Both the position numbers and the translations under genes were made by a program. Below the pieces are notes generated by a model. The model was not told the origin of the DNA. It saw only the letters and a list, made by a program, of their open reading frames with translations, and made no database searches. DNA of 64,000 nt, from positions 1,364,001 to 1,428,000 of the forward strand of contig JAHGAU010000003.1 in the NCBI GenBank assembly GCA_019925105.1, written 5' to 3'. Shown here piece by piece: positions 33,300-45,859 of this stretch. Position 1 is the first letter of the stretch, and every line of letters starts with the position of its first letter. This stretch comes from Niebla homalea (lineage: Eukaryota > Ascomycota > Lecanoromycetes > Lecanorales > Ramalinaceae).

Positions 33300-34931
33300 A
33301 CCACACAACATCGTTCATGGTATGTTGTGTCGCAGACTTATTACCTGGCAGCTCGTTCACACCATGCAGGTGGAGATCCTCCTCCCTGGTGGAGGGGCCA
33401 ATGTTCCAGATCGAGGCAAGGTCAAGGGAATAAAGCCATCCTTTAATGGAGAGAAAGCTTGCGATAGAGATGAGGGTGAAAGGGTCACCGAAGAAGAGGA
33501 AGAGAAGGCGTAGAATTTTCACACCAGCAATGGCGGCACATGACGCGAGTTTGGGAGCTGCGGAATGCACTTCTGGCGTCAGAGGTATTAGCGAGTGGGA
33601 GAAATTGATGTCGGAAGATGTAAACTTCGAGATCATTATCGACAGCATCCCTTTCATTTAAATAGGACGAGGATGGCAACCAAAAAGTCAGACATGAACT
33701 ATGCTGCGTTCTGAGAAACCATGCGGCTCACTTTGATGCACACTCGGCTGTTTGCTTGGGACCCAGTTTGCTCCCCCCCGCAATCAACCACAACCTCAAG
33801 TATAAAGAAACGAAGGACAGCCATGACAGCAGAACAATCCAAACCAAATCAAACCTTAATCTTAGCACCGGGAAGAATTCTCCAGAGATCAGCAAGGCTG
33901 GTCAAACACTCCAAGACTGCGATCATGTTTTTTTTTTTGGGCAGCATATAGCTGTACTTGGGAACGACTCCATCATCGCCCACTGCAAGAACAACGTGAA
34001 TTACGCACAAGCTCCCCCCCGATCCTCACGGTAGGAAGAAGTGGCTCTAGCAGGAGCGAAGCCGCTTGAGGCGCGGACGTATCTCTGAGCAATTGTGGCA
34101 TTGAGGTGCCAAAGTTGAAAGATGACGCACGCACCATTTTATTTTCGGAAAGGGTAGGAGTGATTCTGAGCAGAGTACGAGTTCGCATAGTATACCTTCG
34201 AACCTAGCTAGATGAATGGATCCAGAACGCGGATCAGGAGCATGGCAACGGCCCTCGGGGGACCTGGACGGATCAGCATTCTGTAAGAAAAGCAACGGGG
34301 GGGAGACCGAATCTAGGGCAGCTGCGTATGGTAAAACACATGAAGTAGCAATAAATTAATGGCTTTTTCGGGTGATTTTTAGGAAAGTTCATCGCGCCCA
34401 AAAAATGTTTTTACTTCTGTTCATGCTTGCAGCTTAGACGATCAACATGCTATCACCAGTCGTATCGATCTCGCGTCCTCCCTTTCTCGGTATTTTCATC
34501 ATAGCTTTTCATGACCACGTCCTTGCCCACGAAGGCCGCTGTCAGCACAGTATGATATAGGCAGCGATACTCGTGGAATCGCCAAGCGAGTAGCTAGCTG
34601 GTCTCTTAGTAAAGACTTTAGGATAAAGGAGAAAGAGAGCACTATGGCAGCGCTCGAGGGGGGGAAATACAATTTGGCACCGGCAACGATCGTGCAGGGG
34701 CAGGCTCAGAAGTGGTAAGGTATGGCTTCAACAATCACGATGACCAAGAAAACCGACTTCACAGAAGGCCAAGCTAAATATACATGAATAAACCATTTTA
34801 GAACAAGATTCACGAAAGCACAAAAGGTGCAGGATCGACCCCATCGTACGCTTGGCCCCTCACCCTGCAGATGCAACGGCCTCCCCAATCCATGTGAGAT
34901 ATCCAAAATTCACTGCTGTACATGGATCAAA
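33300..34931. other. No gene recognised
   Basis: Short frames on both strands with no motif. A T9-10 tract (about 33930) and several A/C homopolymers are present. This is the right-hand edge of the accessory block. Confidence 0.4.
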
Positions 34932-35462
34932 TCATTTGCTGATGCCCGAATTAACAGCAGGAGCCCCGACGGCCGTTTTTGTTGGATTATCCACATCCCC
35001 TTGTTTGTGCATCATCGCGGAAAGAAAGGGTCCACCATAGTCACTTGTATTGAAGCAAGTGATGGCTGAATTAATATCAGAACCGTCTCCCTTCTGCCCA
35101 CCCTGGACGTACCACTTGGCGACATGTTGGCAGGCGGTGTCAGTGTAGAGAGTTACTTGCTTGGCTTCCATGCCGTTATCTGGATTTTTGTTCGCTGAGG
35201 CAGCACCCCAGCTAATTCCCAGGAAGTCGTATTGACCAGCATCATATTTCTTGAGAGTGCCACATACGTCTGGGTCTCCCGTACTTTGAATTGCGAGCAT
35301 GGCTGAGCTGTCCGGAGTCTTGGACGATGGCCCGCAATCCGATGCGCTGAACAGAGCTAGATGAGCGTGGTTACTCACATCGCCATCGACGGCAGCAGAA
35401 ACCATGAGTCGATCGGCATTGATAAGAAGAACCAGAGCTAGAATCTTAGGTAAGTCAAACAT
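34932..35462 (-). CDS. Small secreted cysteine-containing protein, effector-like
   Basis: Single-exon frame of 176 aa if started at the ATG at 35462, which is chosen because it begins a good signal peptide: MFDLPKILALVLLINADRLM, with a likely cut near VSAA/VDGD. An in-frame upstream extension to 35606 would bury the signal. The mature chain has four cysteines (SDCGPS, DVCGTL, TACQHV, ITCFNT), enough for two disulphides. No known family is recognised. A protein of this size, with a signal peptide and few cysteines, next to a repeat-rich block, fits a candidate effector or other apoplastic protein (inference). Confidence 0.65.
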   Translation of the reverse strand: MFDLPKILALVLLINADRLMVSAAVDGDVSNHAHLALFSASDCGPSSKTPDSSAMLAIQSTGDPDVCGTLKKYDAGQYDFLGISWGAASANKNPDNGMEAKQVTLYTDTACQHVAKWYVQGGQKGDGSDINSAITCFNTSDYGGPFLSAMMHKQGDVDNPTKTAVGAPAVNSGISK

Positions 35463-36350
35463 GTTGATTGAAAATGTTCTTATTTTTGTCTGAAAGATCA
35501 GTGCTTCTTCTGGGGGGAAAAGGGGACATGGTCCTCTCATATGAACGAGAGCAAATGAGGCACAGCAAAAGATAAAGCACTCATCAAAAGCAGAATTGTC
35601 CATCAAAGGGAGATCCTTTCTCTTCTGGAAGACTGTGAATACTATTGAGACCCAGATCGGGTTAGCTCACTATTTTTGCAGTGCAGCACAAGGCTTATTG
35701 GACGCCAACTCATTGATCTCATGCATTCCATTCACGCATTGAGCGGTCAGGGACATTCAACCTTGATGCTGCTGAAGTGGACATTGGTAGGGTACGGATC
35801 TTTGGCCGCTTTGCTCAGCCCAGTGTAGGTAAACTCTGGCATGGCTATGATGCAAGTTCTAGGGAGACGATGGCTGCCAGCCTTGATGAGAAGCTTTGTA
35901 GCTGTTGTGCTGAGGCTGGTTTAGATAGAAATACTTGAGATGATGTTGGACAGATGCTTTTGAGCAATCAATGTGCCATACAGGCTTTTCACTGGCTGCT
36001 CTTTAGATTTTAGGTAGAATACGATCCAAAGAGCGACGGTAGTGAGTAGCTATGAATCACTCGTGAGCTCTAGTATTCTTCTTCGCTAAATATAGAGGTG
36101 CCTTGCTGAGTGAAGTCTGTCCGTCTATTGGAGTCCGCACTGATCTTCTGTATGTTGCCTGTGATGAAGGAGGAATGAGCATTGGCTCGATTTCGGGTCT
36201 CTCGATCCCTCGTCCGGGGTTAAGCTCCGGCGTTTGTGTTATCTTATCGTGGAGTGATTTGCACTAAGGTTTGTATAGCTTCACCAGCTTCAAAAAAGCC
36301 GTGGAAAATACACCAGATCCTTAGTCAAGTAGTTGGCCATCTGTTCAAAG
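35463..36350. other. Intergenic, no gene recognised
   Basis: Upstream region of both the secreted protein gene (-) and the A49 gene (+). It presumably contains both promoters, but no specific element could be assigned. Confidence 0.4.
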
Positions 36351-37813
36351 ATGTCGCAGAAGAAGCGTAAAAGAGTCTCCGACCATGAGAGTCATCCTCC
36401 GGCGAAGAAGCCTGCGACTGACCATCAATCCCATTCAATTCGTGTATCCCTTGTCGATGAAGCACATTGGAAACCCGTCTTAGGTGCATTTCCACCCATT
36501 GCCTTTGAAACAACATCATATCTGACTGACAGCATAGCTTCGACTCCAGGACTGTCCGCTATAGAAGGCGGTGCTTTCAAACCATACTCTAATCCACATG
36601 CCGCATCGCGAGATTTGCTCCTGCACTCAGATTCGCACCCAAAGCTTGACTTCAGCGCACAGGAGGAAGCTCCCGGTGGCCCTGACCAATATCTCAAGCA
36701 CTATGTCGGCATCTACGATCCTCGAAGGCGCAAATTGAAGCTCGTGCCGGCGACCAGCATGGTCATGCAGAGCACCTTGAAAACCGCACGGAGACCAACA
36801 ACTCCTGACTCTTCCGATTCAGAAGACCATGCCATGGGTGTAGGTTCTCCCCATTCTCCCTTTCCCATAGATTCTCGTGTCTGACTTGATGAATAACATC
36901 TCCAGACCCGCACCGCCCTCGGCCTTGCCTTCGGCACCAAGAAAGCCCAAAAAGCAATCCGATCCCAAACCACCAACGCCATCACCCCCTCCCAGGGTAG
37001 GCAAAACCCCCCAACTCGTCCTCCTCCCCACCCCCACTCGACCCCCTCGCCTCCGCCGTCCTCTCCACCATGCCAGCCACCGCCACCACCACCACAACCA
37101 CAGCCGCCCAAGCAGCCGAACTCGACGCCGCCAAACCGCGCCCCCAACCCAACCTGCTCGCCCAAACCCCCGCCGAAGTCTACGACCCCACCCTCCTCGC
37201 CGGCGGCGCCGACGTCCTCGCCAAGCTCAAAGTCAAGGACTGGATCGACGCCGTCAAAGCCGGGCGCGACATCATCCTCCCCTCCCTCTACGTCGCCAAA
37301 CGCATCCCCACCGTCGTCGGCGACGGCAAGAAGGAAGATGTGCCGCGAGTCCGCTTACTCAAATACGTCTACCTGCTGCTGCGGTGGTACAAGTGCCTCC
37401 GACCGCCGCAGGGCAAGAAGCGGGGGCGCATGGTGCCCAAGCTCGAGGCTCCCGATCTGGCGCCCCTGGTCGCGGAGTTCGGGAGCGAGCTGGTGTCGGG
37501 CTTGAAGACGCGCTTCGCGGATGAGGCGGGCGAGTTGAATAAATGGCACGTCGACAACCTGATCACGCATGCCCTGGCGTGTATGCTGGTGATTGATGGG
37601 TTCGAGGTCGATACCCACAATCCCGGGTTCGATCTCGATGTGGAGCAAGCGGCGTTGGGGAATTATTTCAAGGTGCTCGGCTGCCAGGTGGGGAAGATGG
37701 GGAAGAAGGAGTGTGAGGCACGCGGGTTGAGCAGGGCGGAGGGCCAGAGTCGGCGGCTGGCGCGGTTGAGGCTGCCGTTGGTGTTTCCGAAGGAGAGGAA
37801 GGGCGGGAGGTAA
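36351..37813 (+). CDS. RPA49: RNA polymerase I subunit A49 (PAF53-like)
   Basis: A49 is a Pol I-specific subunit acting in rRNA transcription in the nucleolus. Exon 1 is 36351-36839 (start MSQKKRKRVSDHES, with VGIYDPRRRKLKLVPA), then an intron to 36905, then exon 2 from 36906. Exon 2 begins TRTALGLAFGTKKAQKAIRS, the family hallmark joining the dimerisation module to the tandem winged-helix half. That half follows in another frame from about 37030 (LDPLASAVLSTM, then VYDPTLLAGGADVL, VRLLKYVYLLLRWYKCLRPP, LITHALACMLVIDGFEVDT). The shift lies in or near a C6 run at 37007-37012; one extra base there would join the frames (about 465 aa). A GT-AG intron at 36997-37076 would also fit but removes the LDPLAS segment. 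The gene identity is secure; the junction is not. Confidence 0.85.
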
Positions 37814-38281
37814 GCTTGATTGTGTGTGAGGTGCCGCAGATATGGGAATCGTGCATGGGAACGCGCGCTGTGGGCTGGTGGAGTCACTCGTTCTCAGAGA
37901 CGGGAGATGGTCAAGAGGAAGCGACGTTGCAAGCTCTGCAAGGGGGTTAGTGGATTCATCAGGGAGGAGCTTACAGCCATGACCCTTCAAGTAGAGCTTG
38001 ATGGGAGCTGGAGGGATTGCACAAAGTCAAGGATTCCCCGGATGGCCATGGGTGATGCATTCATGATATCAACAATGATTGAAGATCTGATCAAGAGGGA
38101 GGAAATCGCGGGGAGTAACCTAGAACCGGTGCAGTAATAATACCTTGCACGAAAATAGCTTCTGCAGCTCAACAAATAGGCAACTATAATCATAATAATC
38201 ATTCGATATCATCGATTCTCCCAAATCATCTCCTCCAGTTCAATCCACAGGCAGTTCACAAATCACAAGCACACCCATTCA
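37814..38281. other. Convergent 3' region of A49 and HEM1
   Basis: The two genes converge here. A 105-codon plus-strand frame (37820-38137) lies directly after the A49 stop; it has no motif and is most likely 3' untranslated sequence. Confidence 0.5.
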
Positions 38282-40207
38282 TCAAGCAGCAGCTACAACC
38301 ATCGGCGGTGCCACCCCATGCTCGTCCAAACTCCCCTCAATCGCCCTCGCTTCTTCTCCGACCCTCAACTCCGCCCTCCCGACCTCATCTCCCTCCCCCA
38401 AACCCAACTGTTCATCCGTCCAGAGCGGTTCCACCTCTTGCACACCCGCCACCCCAACCCCGACAAACCCACCCTGCCGTGCCCAATCCTCCGTCCGCTT
38501 GATCCCGAGCTCGGTCCAAACCGCATCTAATGCTCTCACCAGCTCAGTCTGATATTTCGCCACATGCCCCGGGGTGGGCGTGAACCTCAGCCTCTCCTCC
38601 CCAACGGGGACGGTCGGGTAGTTGATCGCCTGGACATAGATCCCGTGATCCCTCAACAGCAGATCCGAAGCCTGTTTCGCGACCTCGGCATTGCCCACCA
38701 GCACCGGGATGATGTGGCTGGGGTTCGGCATGACGGGTATGCCCCTCGCCACAAGAGCAGCTTTGGTGGACCGCGTGTGCAGCTGCTGCAACCGCCGATC
38801 CTCCGTGTGCGCAGCCTGATACTCAATCGCCGTCTTCGCCCCGGCCATCGTCGCCGGTGGGAGCGAAGTCGTGAAGATGAACCCCGGAGCGAGCGAGCGG
38901 ATCGTGTCCACCATCTTCGCGGAACCGGCGATGTACCCACCCACGCATCCGTAGGCTTTGCCCAACGTTCCTGTGATGATGTCGATGCGCTCCATGATGG
39001 TGCCTTTTGTGTTGCCGCCTGTGGCGTGGGCTTCAAAGTCCAGATGCTCGGCCACGCCGGCGCCATTTGGTCCGTACATCCCCACGGCGTGGACTTCATC
39101 GAGGAAGGTGAGGGCGCCGTACTTGTCGGCTAGGTCGCAGATCGAGGAAATGGGCCCAATAGAACCGCACATGCTGTAGACGCTCTCAAAGGCGATGATT
39201 TTAGGGACGTGGGGCGGCAGGGAAGCGAGCTTGTTCTCCAAGTCGGTGAGGTCGTTGTGCTTGAAGACCATTTTTTTCGCGCCGGAGTGGCGGATCCCTT
39301 GGATCATGGAGGCGTGGTTCATGCTGTCGCTGAGGATGACGCAGTCCGGGAGTTTGGAGCCAAGGGTTGCGAGCGTGGCATCGTTGGCGACGTAGCAGGA
39401 AGAGAAGACAAGGGCGGATTCCTGGGCGTGGAGTTTGGCTATTGTGGATTCCAATGCAACCGCATGCTGGTTATGTCCCGAGATATTTCTGGTGCCGCCT
39501 GCACCGGAGCCATAGTCGTCAAGTGTCTCGTGCATGGTCTTGAGGACTTCTGGATTGCGACCCATGCCGAGGTAATCATTGGAGCACCAGACGGTGACTC
39601 GCTCATTTTTGTCGGACATGTGCGCTTGGGGAAACTCGCGTGCAAGACGATTGATGTTGTTGAAGTAGCGGTAGGATTTATCCTTGTGCTTCTTGTCAAG
39701 TTCATTGTTGTAGAAGCCTTCATAGTCGAATTTGCCAGACATGGGACAAGCTGGCCTAGGACCTGGGATCACGGTCTCCTGGTGCGCCTTAGTTGGACTT
39801 TTGACCACGCCAGCAGCCAATGGCACTATGGGTCGTCAGCTAGATTCCCAATCATGAGTGCTGCGGGTTTTGGTTACCGTGCTCGTCTCGCTTCATCGTG
39901 TTCGTCGCAACGTTGGCATGCTGAGCTCGAGTCGTATGCATTTTCGCTTTACCTCCATAGCCTCCATACGCTCGTGTTCCACCAAAGACCCCGTTCAGAG
40001 CGCAATGGCCGGTCTTAGAGGATTGAACCGCCATAGCCTTACCCATGACCGGGCACCGGCGCGCAAGAACCTGGAGATTGGACATGCTTCCTCCACCAGG
40101 TGAGACTTGACGGGGGTTGTCGATGTAGAGAGCGTCCGCAGGGTGGCGGGAGAGGTTTTAGCAAGAAAGGGACACATTGAGCGCCCTTGTCTGAGAATAG
40201 CATCCAT
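38282..40207 (-). CDS. HEM1: 5-aminolevulinate synthase, mitochondrial
   Basis: Catalyses glycine plus succinyl-CoA to 5-aminolevulinate, the first step of haem synthesis, in mitochondria with PLP. The start at 40207 gives [17 protein letters not shown], a presequence with a haem-regulatory CP motif; further CP motifs are [10 protein letters not shown] and RPACPMSG. Main exon 39825-38282 holds [71 protein letters not shown] and the PLP lysine in [13 protein letters not shown] 52 nt intron (39877-39826) joins it to the presequence exon. Within that exon the frame shifts at a G5 run (plus 40112-40116): TLSTSTTP is in one frame, [18 protein letters not shown] in the next. One more base restores the usual fungal reading. 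A 41 nt splice would also fit but is too short and removes conserved residues. Confidence 0.92.
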
Positions 40208-40739
40208 AATGGTAGACCGAAAAAAACGAGAATCACGGCAGAACGGTATGTAGTATGAGGGGATGGAGGAATCAGAAATTAGAGGAGTGACCGAGAACCG
40301 TTTTGTCCAACCTTTCTCCTCACTTCTCGGCGACTGATGGCGATCCTCGGGAGAAATATTCATTGCATAATCCCTCGATCATCTAAAATGATCATGAGTA
40401 TTTGAAGCTAGGCTATTCTTGGCCGTGTCCAAATCGAGTCTTATAAGGCTACAACCAATCATAATCGCTCTGATTACGCTGCTTGGCACTATCAGCCCTA
40501 TCAGAACATGAAGCTATTGATCATCGGAACCAAGTAAACACATTGTAACAGTCCCTAGCTCATGTAAAGGGGACTTGAATGTAGCTAGACATTTTTGATT
40601 AACGATACTTACAGCGAATTCTAGCTAGTAGTACAATAAAATACAGTGGAGACCAGCTCCACAAGTCTTCAAACATCGCTCATACAATCATGCAAATGCT
40701 AGCAACGATACAGCAAAAAGCACCCAGCAAGGCAATCTC
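40208..40739. other. Intergenic between HEM1 and YPP1
   Basis: HEM1 promoter side on the left and YPP1 3' flank on the right, both genes on the minus strand. Moderately AT-rich, no other feature recognised. Confidence 0.45.
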
Positions 40740-43700
40740 TCATCCAACCACACACCAGGGACGGATTGGCACCGCCCTGCCCAACTTGGCCGCCTTGCTG
40801 TACGCAGCCGAAGCCGCGCGGCTCCGCTTGGAGACCTGGTAGGCCCTCCCCAATTGGAACCACGCGGCTTCGCTGTCCCTCCCTTCTCCCTTCACAACGT
40901 CAGAGAGTATGATGAGGGCGCGATCCTTCGCGCCTGGCCAGCTCGTTTCCGCCTCTGGAATGGGCCCCCCGTGCTCCACCATCGTGACCTCGCTTGGCTG
41001 GAAGTTTCCCAGCACCGGGAGCCTCAGGGCGGGCCGGGCGCGCCCGAAGTTGATGGATGGCGAGATGTGCAAGCCATCCAGGAGCTGCTTGCCAAGGTTC
41101 ACCACCGTTTCGACAGAGGCAGGGCAGTTGTCAAAGGCCTCTTCGTAGAGCTCGCACATCAATTTGCGCCCCTGGTCGCCGAAGAGGGCGGCCTTGGCAC
41201 AGAGGACCTTCGCGTGTAGCCACCCGGAGGATGGCAGCCCACCCGGACCAGGATTGTCTAAGTTGGCGGTACTGCTCCCGTCAGAGGAAGCGATGCTCCT
41301 TTGAAACGCGGCTACCAGCTCTTCGGCCTCGTGGATAGCTTCGTCCGCATCTCGCTTCATCCCGGAATGCCTGTAGATTGTGGCCAGATTAAGCCAAATA
41401 TCGCACTCCAAAGCCTGCTGGAAACGTTGCTGCTCTGGGATAGGGTAGTTAGGCTCCAGAACGTCACTGCTTGGCATGAATGCTGGGGACGAGGGCGACG
41501 TAGGCGGCGAAATACCTGACTGGGACGGGCCAGGGCGCTTGTTGGGGTCTCTCCGACTCAAATCTTCTGCAGGTGGGACAGAGATCGAAAGGGCTGCAGG
41601 CTTCGCAGCGCGCGATTTCGACGACGGTACTGACATCGTGTCTTGCGTCATGGCTACCCCAATATCGTCAGGCGAGAAGGCTGTCCGATGCCCGGGGCTC
41701 TGACCCTGATCGCGGGATGGCGGAGTTTGTTGCGGCTCAGTGTGACGCTGTTGCGACTGGCTAGAAGAAGGCTGATCGCTCGCGGTCGGCATGCTCTTCT
41801 GACTCTGTTGCTTGCGAAGCTTTCCAGGCTCGTTTCGCCCGATTGGGGTGGTCTTTCGAAATCCTTTTGGTAATCCTAGAATGCTTCCTCGAAGACCTCG
41901 ATGAGTATGCGTCGTACTAGGTGCTGGTGATGATGGACGCCAATCGAAAGATGGTAAATTCTGCTTCTCGTGAGAACCGAAAGCATTGGCGTAGACTGTC
42001 AAGAGCCACTTGCTTGAAGCAATGGCAACTTCGCCACCCTCGAGGTTTTCAATCAACAGCATATTTGTGATCCCCATCTCCATGACATGTATCTTCTCGA
42101 ACATTTGTAATCCAGGGACCGATCTGAATGCCTGTGGGGAGCGATGGAGCAGATCTCTACCACCGTAAAGTTCCCAGGCTGCATTGCAAGAATTAGCTGC
42201 GCTCTCATACTGCGAGTCTGCACTAAGAAGTAAAGCTGCGAGATGCCAACATTTGAGGATGCGATGGCGTATTCGAGGAGTAATAAGATACGGCTTCGAG
42301 CGCCCCGGACCCAAACCCACATCTATCGCTTTCTTGATGGTGGAGAGCGCTTTTGACGTGTCGCTCATTGATGCTTCAATCCTGGCGGAACTGTAGAGAA
42401 GCTCGATATGATCTTCATTCCTGATAGGGAATCGGAGTGCGGTCTCGATGTTGGTAAGAGCCGAATCGTACTGAGATTCTCGCACGGCCTCATCCTCGGC
42501 ATGCTCAGCCCAGGTGGCCATACATAGGAAGAGCGAATTCCCCACATAGATGAGCACTCTGTCCATACCTTCGGTCTCTTCTGACTTTGTCTTCTTTTCG
42601 TGTTCTGAACGGACCGTATCATACCACGAATCGAGCGTTTTCCAGAGCTCGTAGTAGCGCTCGAAATCGTCTTGAGTGCCATGGTAGCATAAGGCTTTCA
42701 GGCCCCGAGCTGCGGCTACTAGAGCGGTAGCTTCGTCATCAGTCCCAGAGTGGATGGTGCCAGATGAAGCTGAGCGAGCCATCCCTGCCGAAACAAGCTC
42801 GAAGTACTGTTCCAGGGACCTAAGGGCTAATTCGAGCTCGCCAAGCGACAAATGAAGGAAGAAGAGATAACGCATTATCCGAGCGGAGTGAAAGGTGTGG
42901 CGAGAAGCCTGCTTGATGATCTATCCCAAGCTTCATGAGTGATTGTCTTGGAAGCATGACCGAGGACAAGGACGGTAAGCTTACCTTGAGCACGTCCTGG
43001 CAAAGATCGATCCTATTGGCTGGACCCAGAATTATCTGATCCCACGGCGGAGTCATGAGAATACACCAATTCCGCGAGACATGATCAATAAAATTATCCA
43101 CAGAAGTTGTAGCTTCATTAGCCTGGGGAAAGTGGGCACTTTCAAAGAGCTGTTGTGCACACATGAGTTCGACATGCTTGAATTCCGAGAGTTGGTGTCT
43201 GCGAGAGTCGAAGACCGGCTCAGCTATGTGCTTGCGAAGGAGAAGTCCCAGGGCCTTGTAGTAGTATAGCCACATCTTTGCTCGCGAAAACCTGAACTTT
43301 GCGTCGTTCCTCTGCCGATGCTTTTGACTTGTCGCCTCGGTGAGTGTACAGTAGAGATCCCATGCTCGGAAAGGGCTGAGTAGAGTATTCGGCTTCAGTG
43401 CAGCCTTGGTGGTCATCATCTGTTGAGGCTCTGACGCATGGTCTGCCATATATTCTGCCACAATCGAGCACCAGGTGTTGAGCATTTGCTCCGTCCAGAG
43501 CTGGAATTCTCGAGTTGCGCCAGCATGCGTCTGTATGACGGCCTCGACGTAGGGGAATATGGATGTGAAAAGGTCGATAGCAGCCTTGGCTTCGCCAGTT
43601 TTCTCAAGTATCTCACCTGGTGAAGGTCAGATCGACTCTTGGCATTACCGAGAGGTGGATCTGGACGTACCTTTTATGTGGGCTGCTCTTACTATACAGC

Positions 43701-44275
43701 AATGTGTCCATAGTGACCATTTGTTAGGTTCTTGCGCGAAGTGCCTTGACTCTGCAACAAGATCTTCTGACACACGACCTATTACATTATTGTCGTCGTC
43801 AAAGGAATCATAAATCCACATCTGGGACATTTTTGAAATGAAGACCTCCTCAACGGTGGTACCAGGCTTTTCAGCCGCCGTACGAAGCTCTGGAATTGCC
43901 AGCAATTCTTCCTTTTGTCGACTGGAGACGGCGGTTTGGGGACGGTCATTGGGAGGAGGGGCAAAGACGCGCTGGTCTGCTTGAGCAGAGAGTATGAGAC
44001 CTGAAACACCTCAGTCTCTGCTTTTGACGACAAGGGAGACTTGTGGACTTACATTGTGCTTGCGGAGCGTGTTTGGTCAGCTTCCTGCACAGCTCCGGAA
44101 TATCTTCCCATCTGCCATCGGCACGTGCTTCATCGAGCAAGCGATTATAGAGCTCGCCCTTCTTCTTGAGCACGCGTACTTCGTTCTGTATTGGCCGTCA
44201 GCGAAGATTGGGTGAGCTGGCCAACATTGAACCGACTCGTTCCATTACAGCTTCCATTACATGTATCGACCGCTT
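40740..44275 (-). CDS. YPP1: YPP1/TTC7-like TPR protein, PI4-kinase complex scaffold
   Basis: Ypp1 (TTC7 in animals) links the phosphatidylinositol 4-kinase Stt4 to Efr3 at the plasma membrane and supports endocytosis and polar growth. Exons 44185-44053, 44000-43671, 43616-42985 and 42920-40740 keep phase, totalling 1,092 codons including the stop. A very short first exon, probably within about 44245-44275, is not certain. The N-terminus GELYNRLLDEARADGRWEDI fits the family start. Throughout are TPR-like helical hairpins (MRYLFFLHLSLGELELALRS, LALGWSQ-free; YDSALTNIETALRFP; ECDIWLNLATIYRHSGMKRD). A Ser/Pro/Gln-rich disordered insert of about 150 residues separates the last TPR block, as in other filamentous fungi. 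The C-terminus AWFQLGRAYQVSKRSRAASA with GRAVPIRPW is typical. Confidence 0.8.
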
Positions 44276-44779
44276 CTCCGCATCCCAGGCGTGGCCGAAC
44301 CAATTACATGCGAAGTACAAAGGGGAAACAAGGGCTCATGCCCAGGTTGGACACGTAAAGGAGTGTGGTGTGCGACGTCAACATCACGACCGGCACAAGT
44401 TCGTGGGTCACGGGTATTTTACTCATGGGCTAATCACGTTGTTTAGCGTCATAACCCTCGTACGGGATACTGCCCATTTGGGAAGTCGCCCAATGACTAT
44501 GTGAATGGGCAGCAGACATCTATATTGCGAAATTGTTTACATTCTATACGGTTGTGGGAATTACGGTCACAGATATAAGCACAGAAAGTGGCGACCAGCA
44601 CATCGCGATGGTAAAAATTTGTCTCAACCAGTAGGATGATTCATTGGAATGGTCCTGACAGTATTCTAGTTCTTCCCATTGAAGGCCAGAACGACTCTTC
44701 CCCCGCATCCCACCCTTCGTCTCCTTCTTGAAGCCGTAGCTCCAGTAGCCCAATGGGGTGCATCCATGAATATCGCTTC

Positions 44780-45080
44780 TTATCCATTTGGATAACCAAA
44801 TCCAAATGAGAATTCGAAATGGGCTTCATCTGCTGTATATGGCATAAGAACCGTATAGTTGTTGGGATATGCTTTCGCACTTTTATGACACTGATTAACA
44901 TGGACGGGAATGGTCCATATGGTATTTGCTACTAGGTCGACGTTGGCTGCGAAGCTGAGCTGGCAATCGGCTTTCCCCGGAAGCGTAATGGTGAGTGTAG
45001 TTGCGCCATCTCCCTTTTCCCAGCCGCTGAATTGAAATTCTTCAATCTGGGAACATGAAACAAATTGTGATATCGTGTCC
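44780..45080 (-). CDS. Possible small protein, incomplete model
   Basis: A minus-strand frame from an acceptor near 45097 (VEPTDTISQFVSCSQIEEFQ onwards) runs to a stop at 44780 after FGFGYPNG and has three cysteines and a beta-rich composition. Upstream (45160-45460) frames encode two hydrophobic stretches (FFVVTGILLNVLATLYL and ATACLACLINLFADGLL), but frame changes prevent a continuous model. It could be a degraded secreted or membrane protein gene. No family recognised. Confidence 0.35.
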
Positions 45081-45859
45081 GTGGGTTCCACGTCCTGTTA
45101 CAGGCTATGGGACCCGAAAAGAATTGTGAAGATCTCTCTGCTTCTTCCTCGCACAGCATCTGTTGAAAAGAGGACCAGAATTGGGTGACAAGAGGCCATC
45201 AGCGAAGAGGTTAATGAGACAGGCTAGACACGCGGTCGCGTCCAACACTGCAAGGTATCGTAGAAGAGGAGCCTTCCCAGGCGTAGGGTTCTGTCTTGTT
45301 TCGAGACCAGAGTCTGAGATATAGTGTAGCGAGCACGTTCAGCAGTATACCTGTGACAACAAAGAAACTACAATGGATGTGCACTGCGGTAGAGACTGTA
45401 GCAGCCGTATATTCAACATGTATGCAGGATCTTCATGTAGACCTCAATCTTGCAGCAACGACCAAAAGGTGAGGAAGCTGATAGGGTGAGGAAGAGGGCT
45501 ATAATTTAAAGCGTCTCAAGCTAATACGTGAAGCATCCTAGTGGCACTTTCAGCGATGGACAAGTCTTGAGATTGGGTGGATGGATGATTGATCTACGTA
45601 ATCCGATTCCAATTCGGCTATGCTGGAACGACAGTGAGACCACATGTTGGCTTGATGACAGAGAGACGAAGAAGCGGACGGAGCGTCGAACAGTGAGATA
45701 GAGGCAAGGATTGGAGCGCGCATGTATTGCCATAGACCGGAATGAATTTTCGGACCAACAATCGAATGGATTGAACCACAAGGGTGAGGAATGAAAATAA
45801 GTCTGACAATTTCCGACAATTATGCGTACCGCGTATTAAACCCGGCCCGAGGGTTTTCA

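Noticed and set aside
36877..37524. Plus-strand 215-codon Arg/Pro/His-rich frame
   Set aside because: GC-skew shadow overlapping A49, whose frame has conserved motifs.
37355..37990. Minus-strand 211-codon frame
   Set aside because: Antisense to A49; composition driven by codon bias, no motif.
38564..40018. Plus-strand frames of 189 and 269 codons
   Set aside because: Antisense to HEM1, which is unambiguous.
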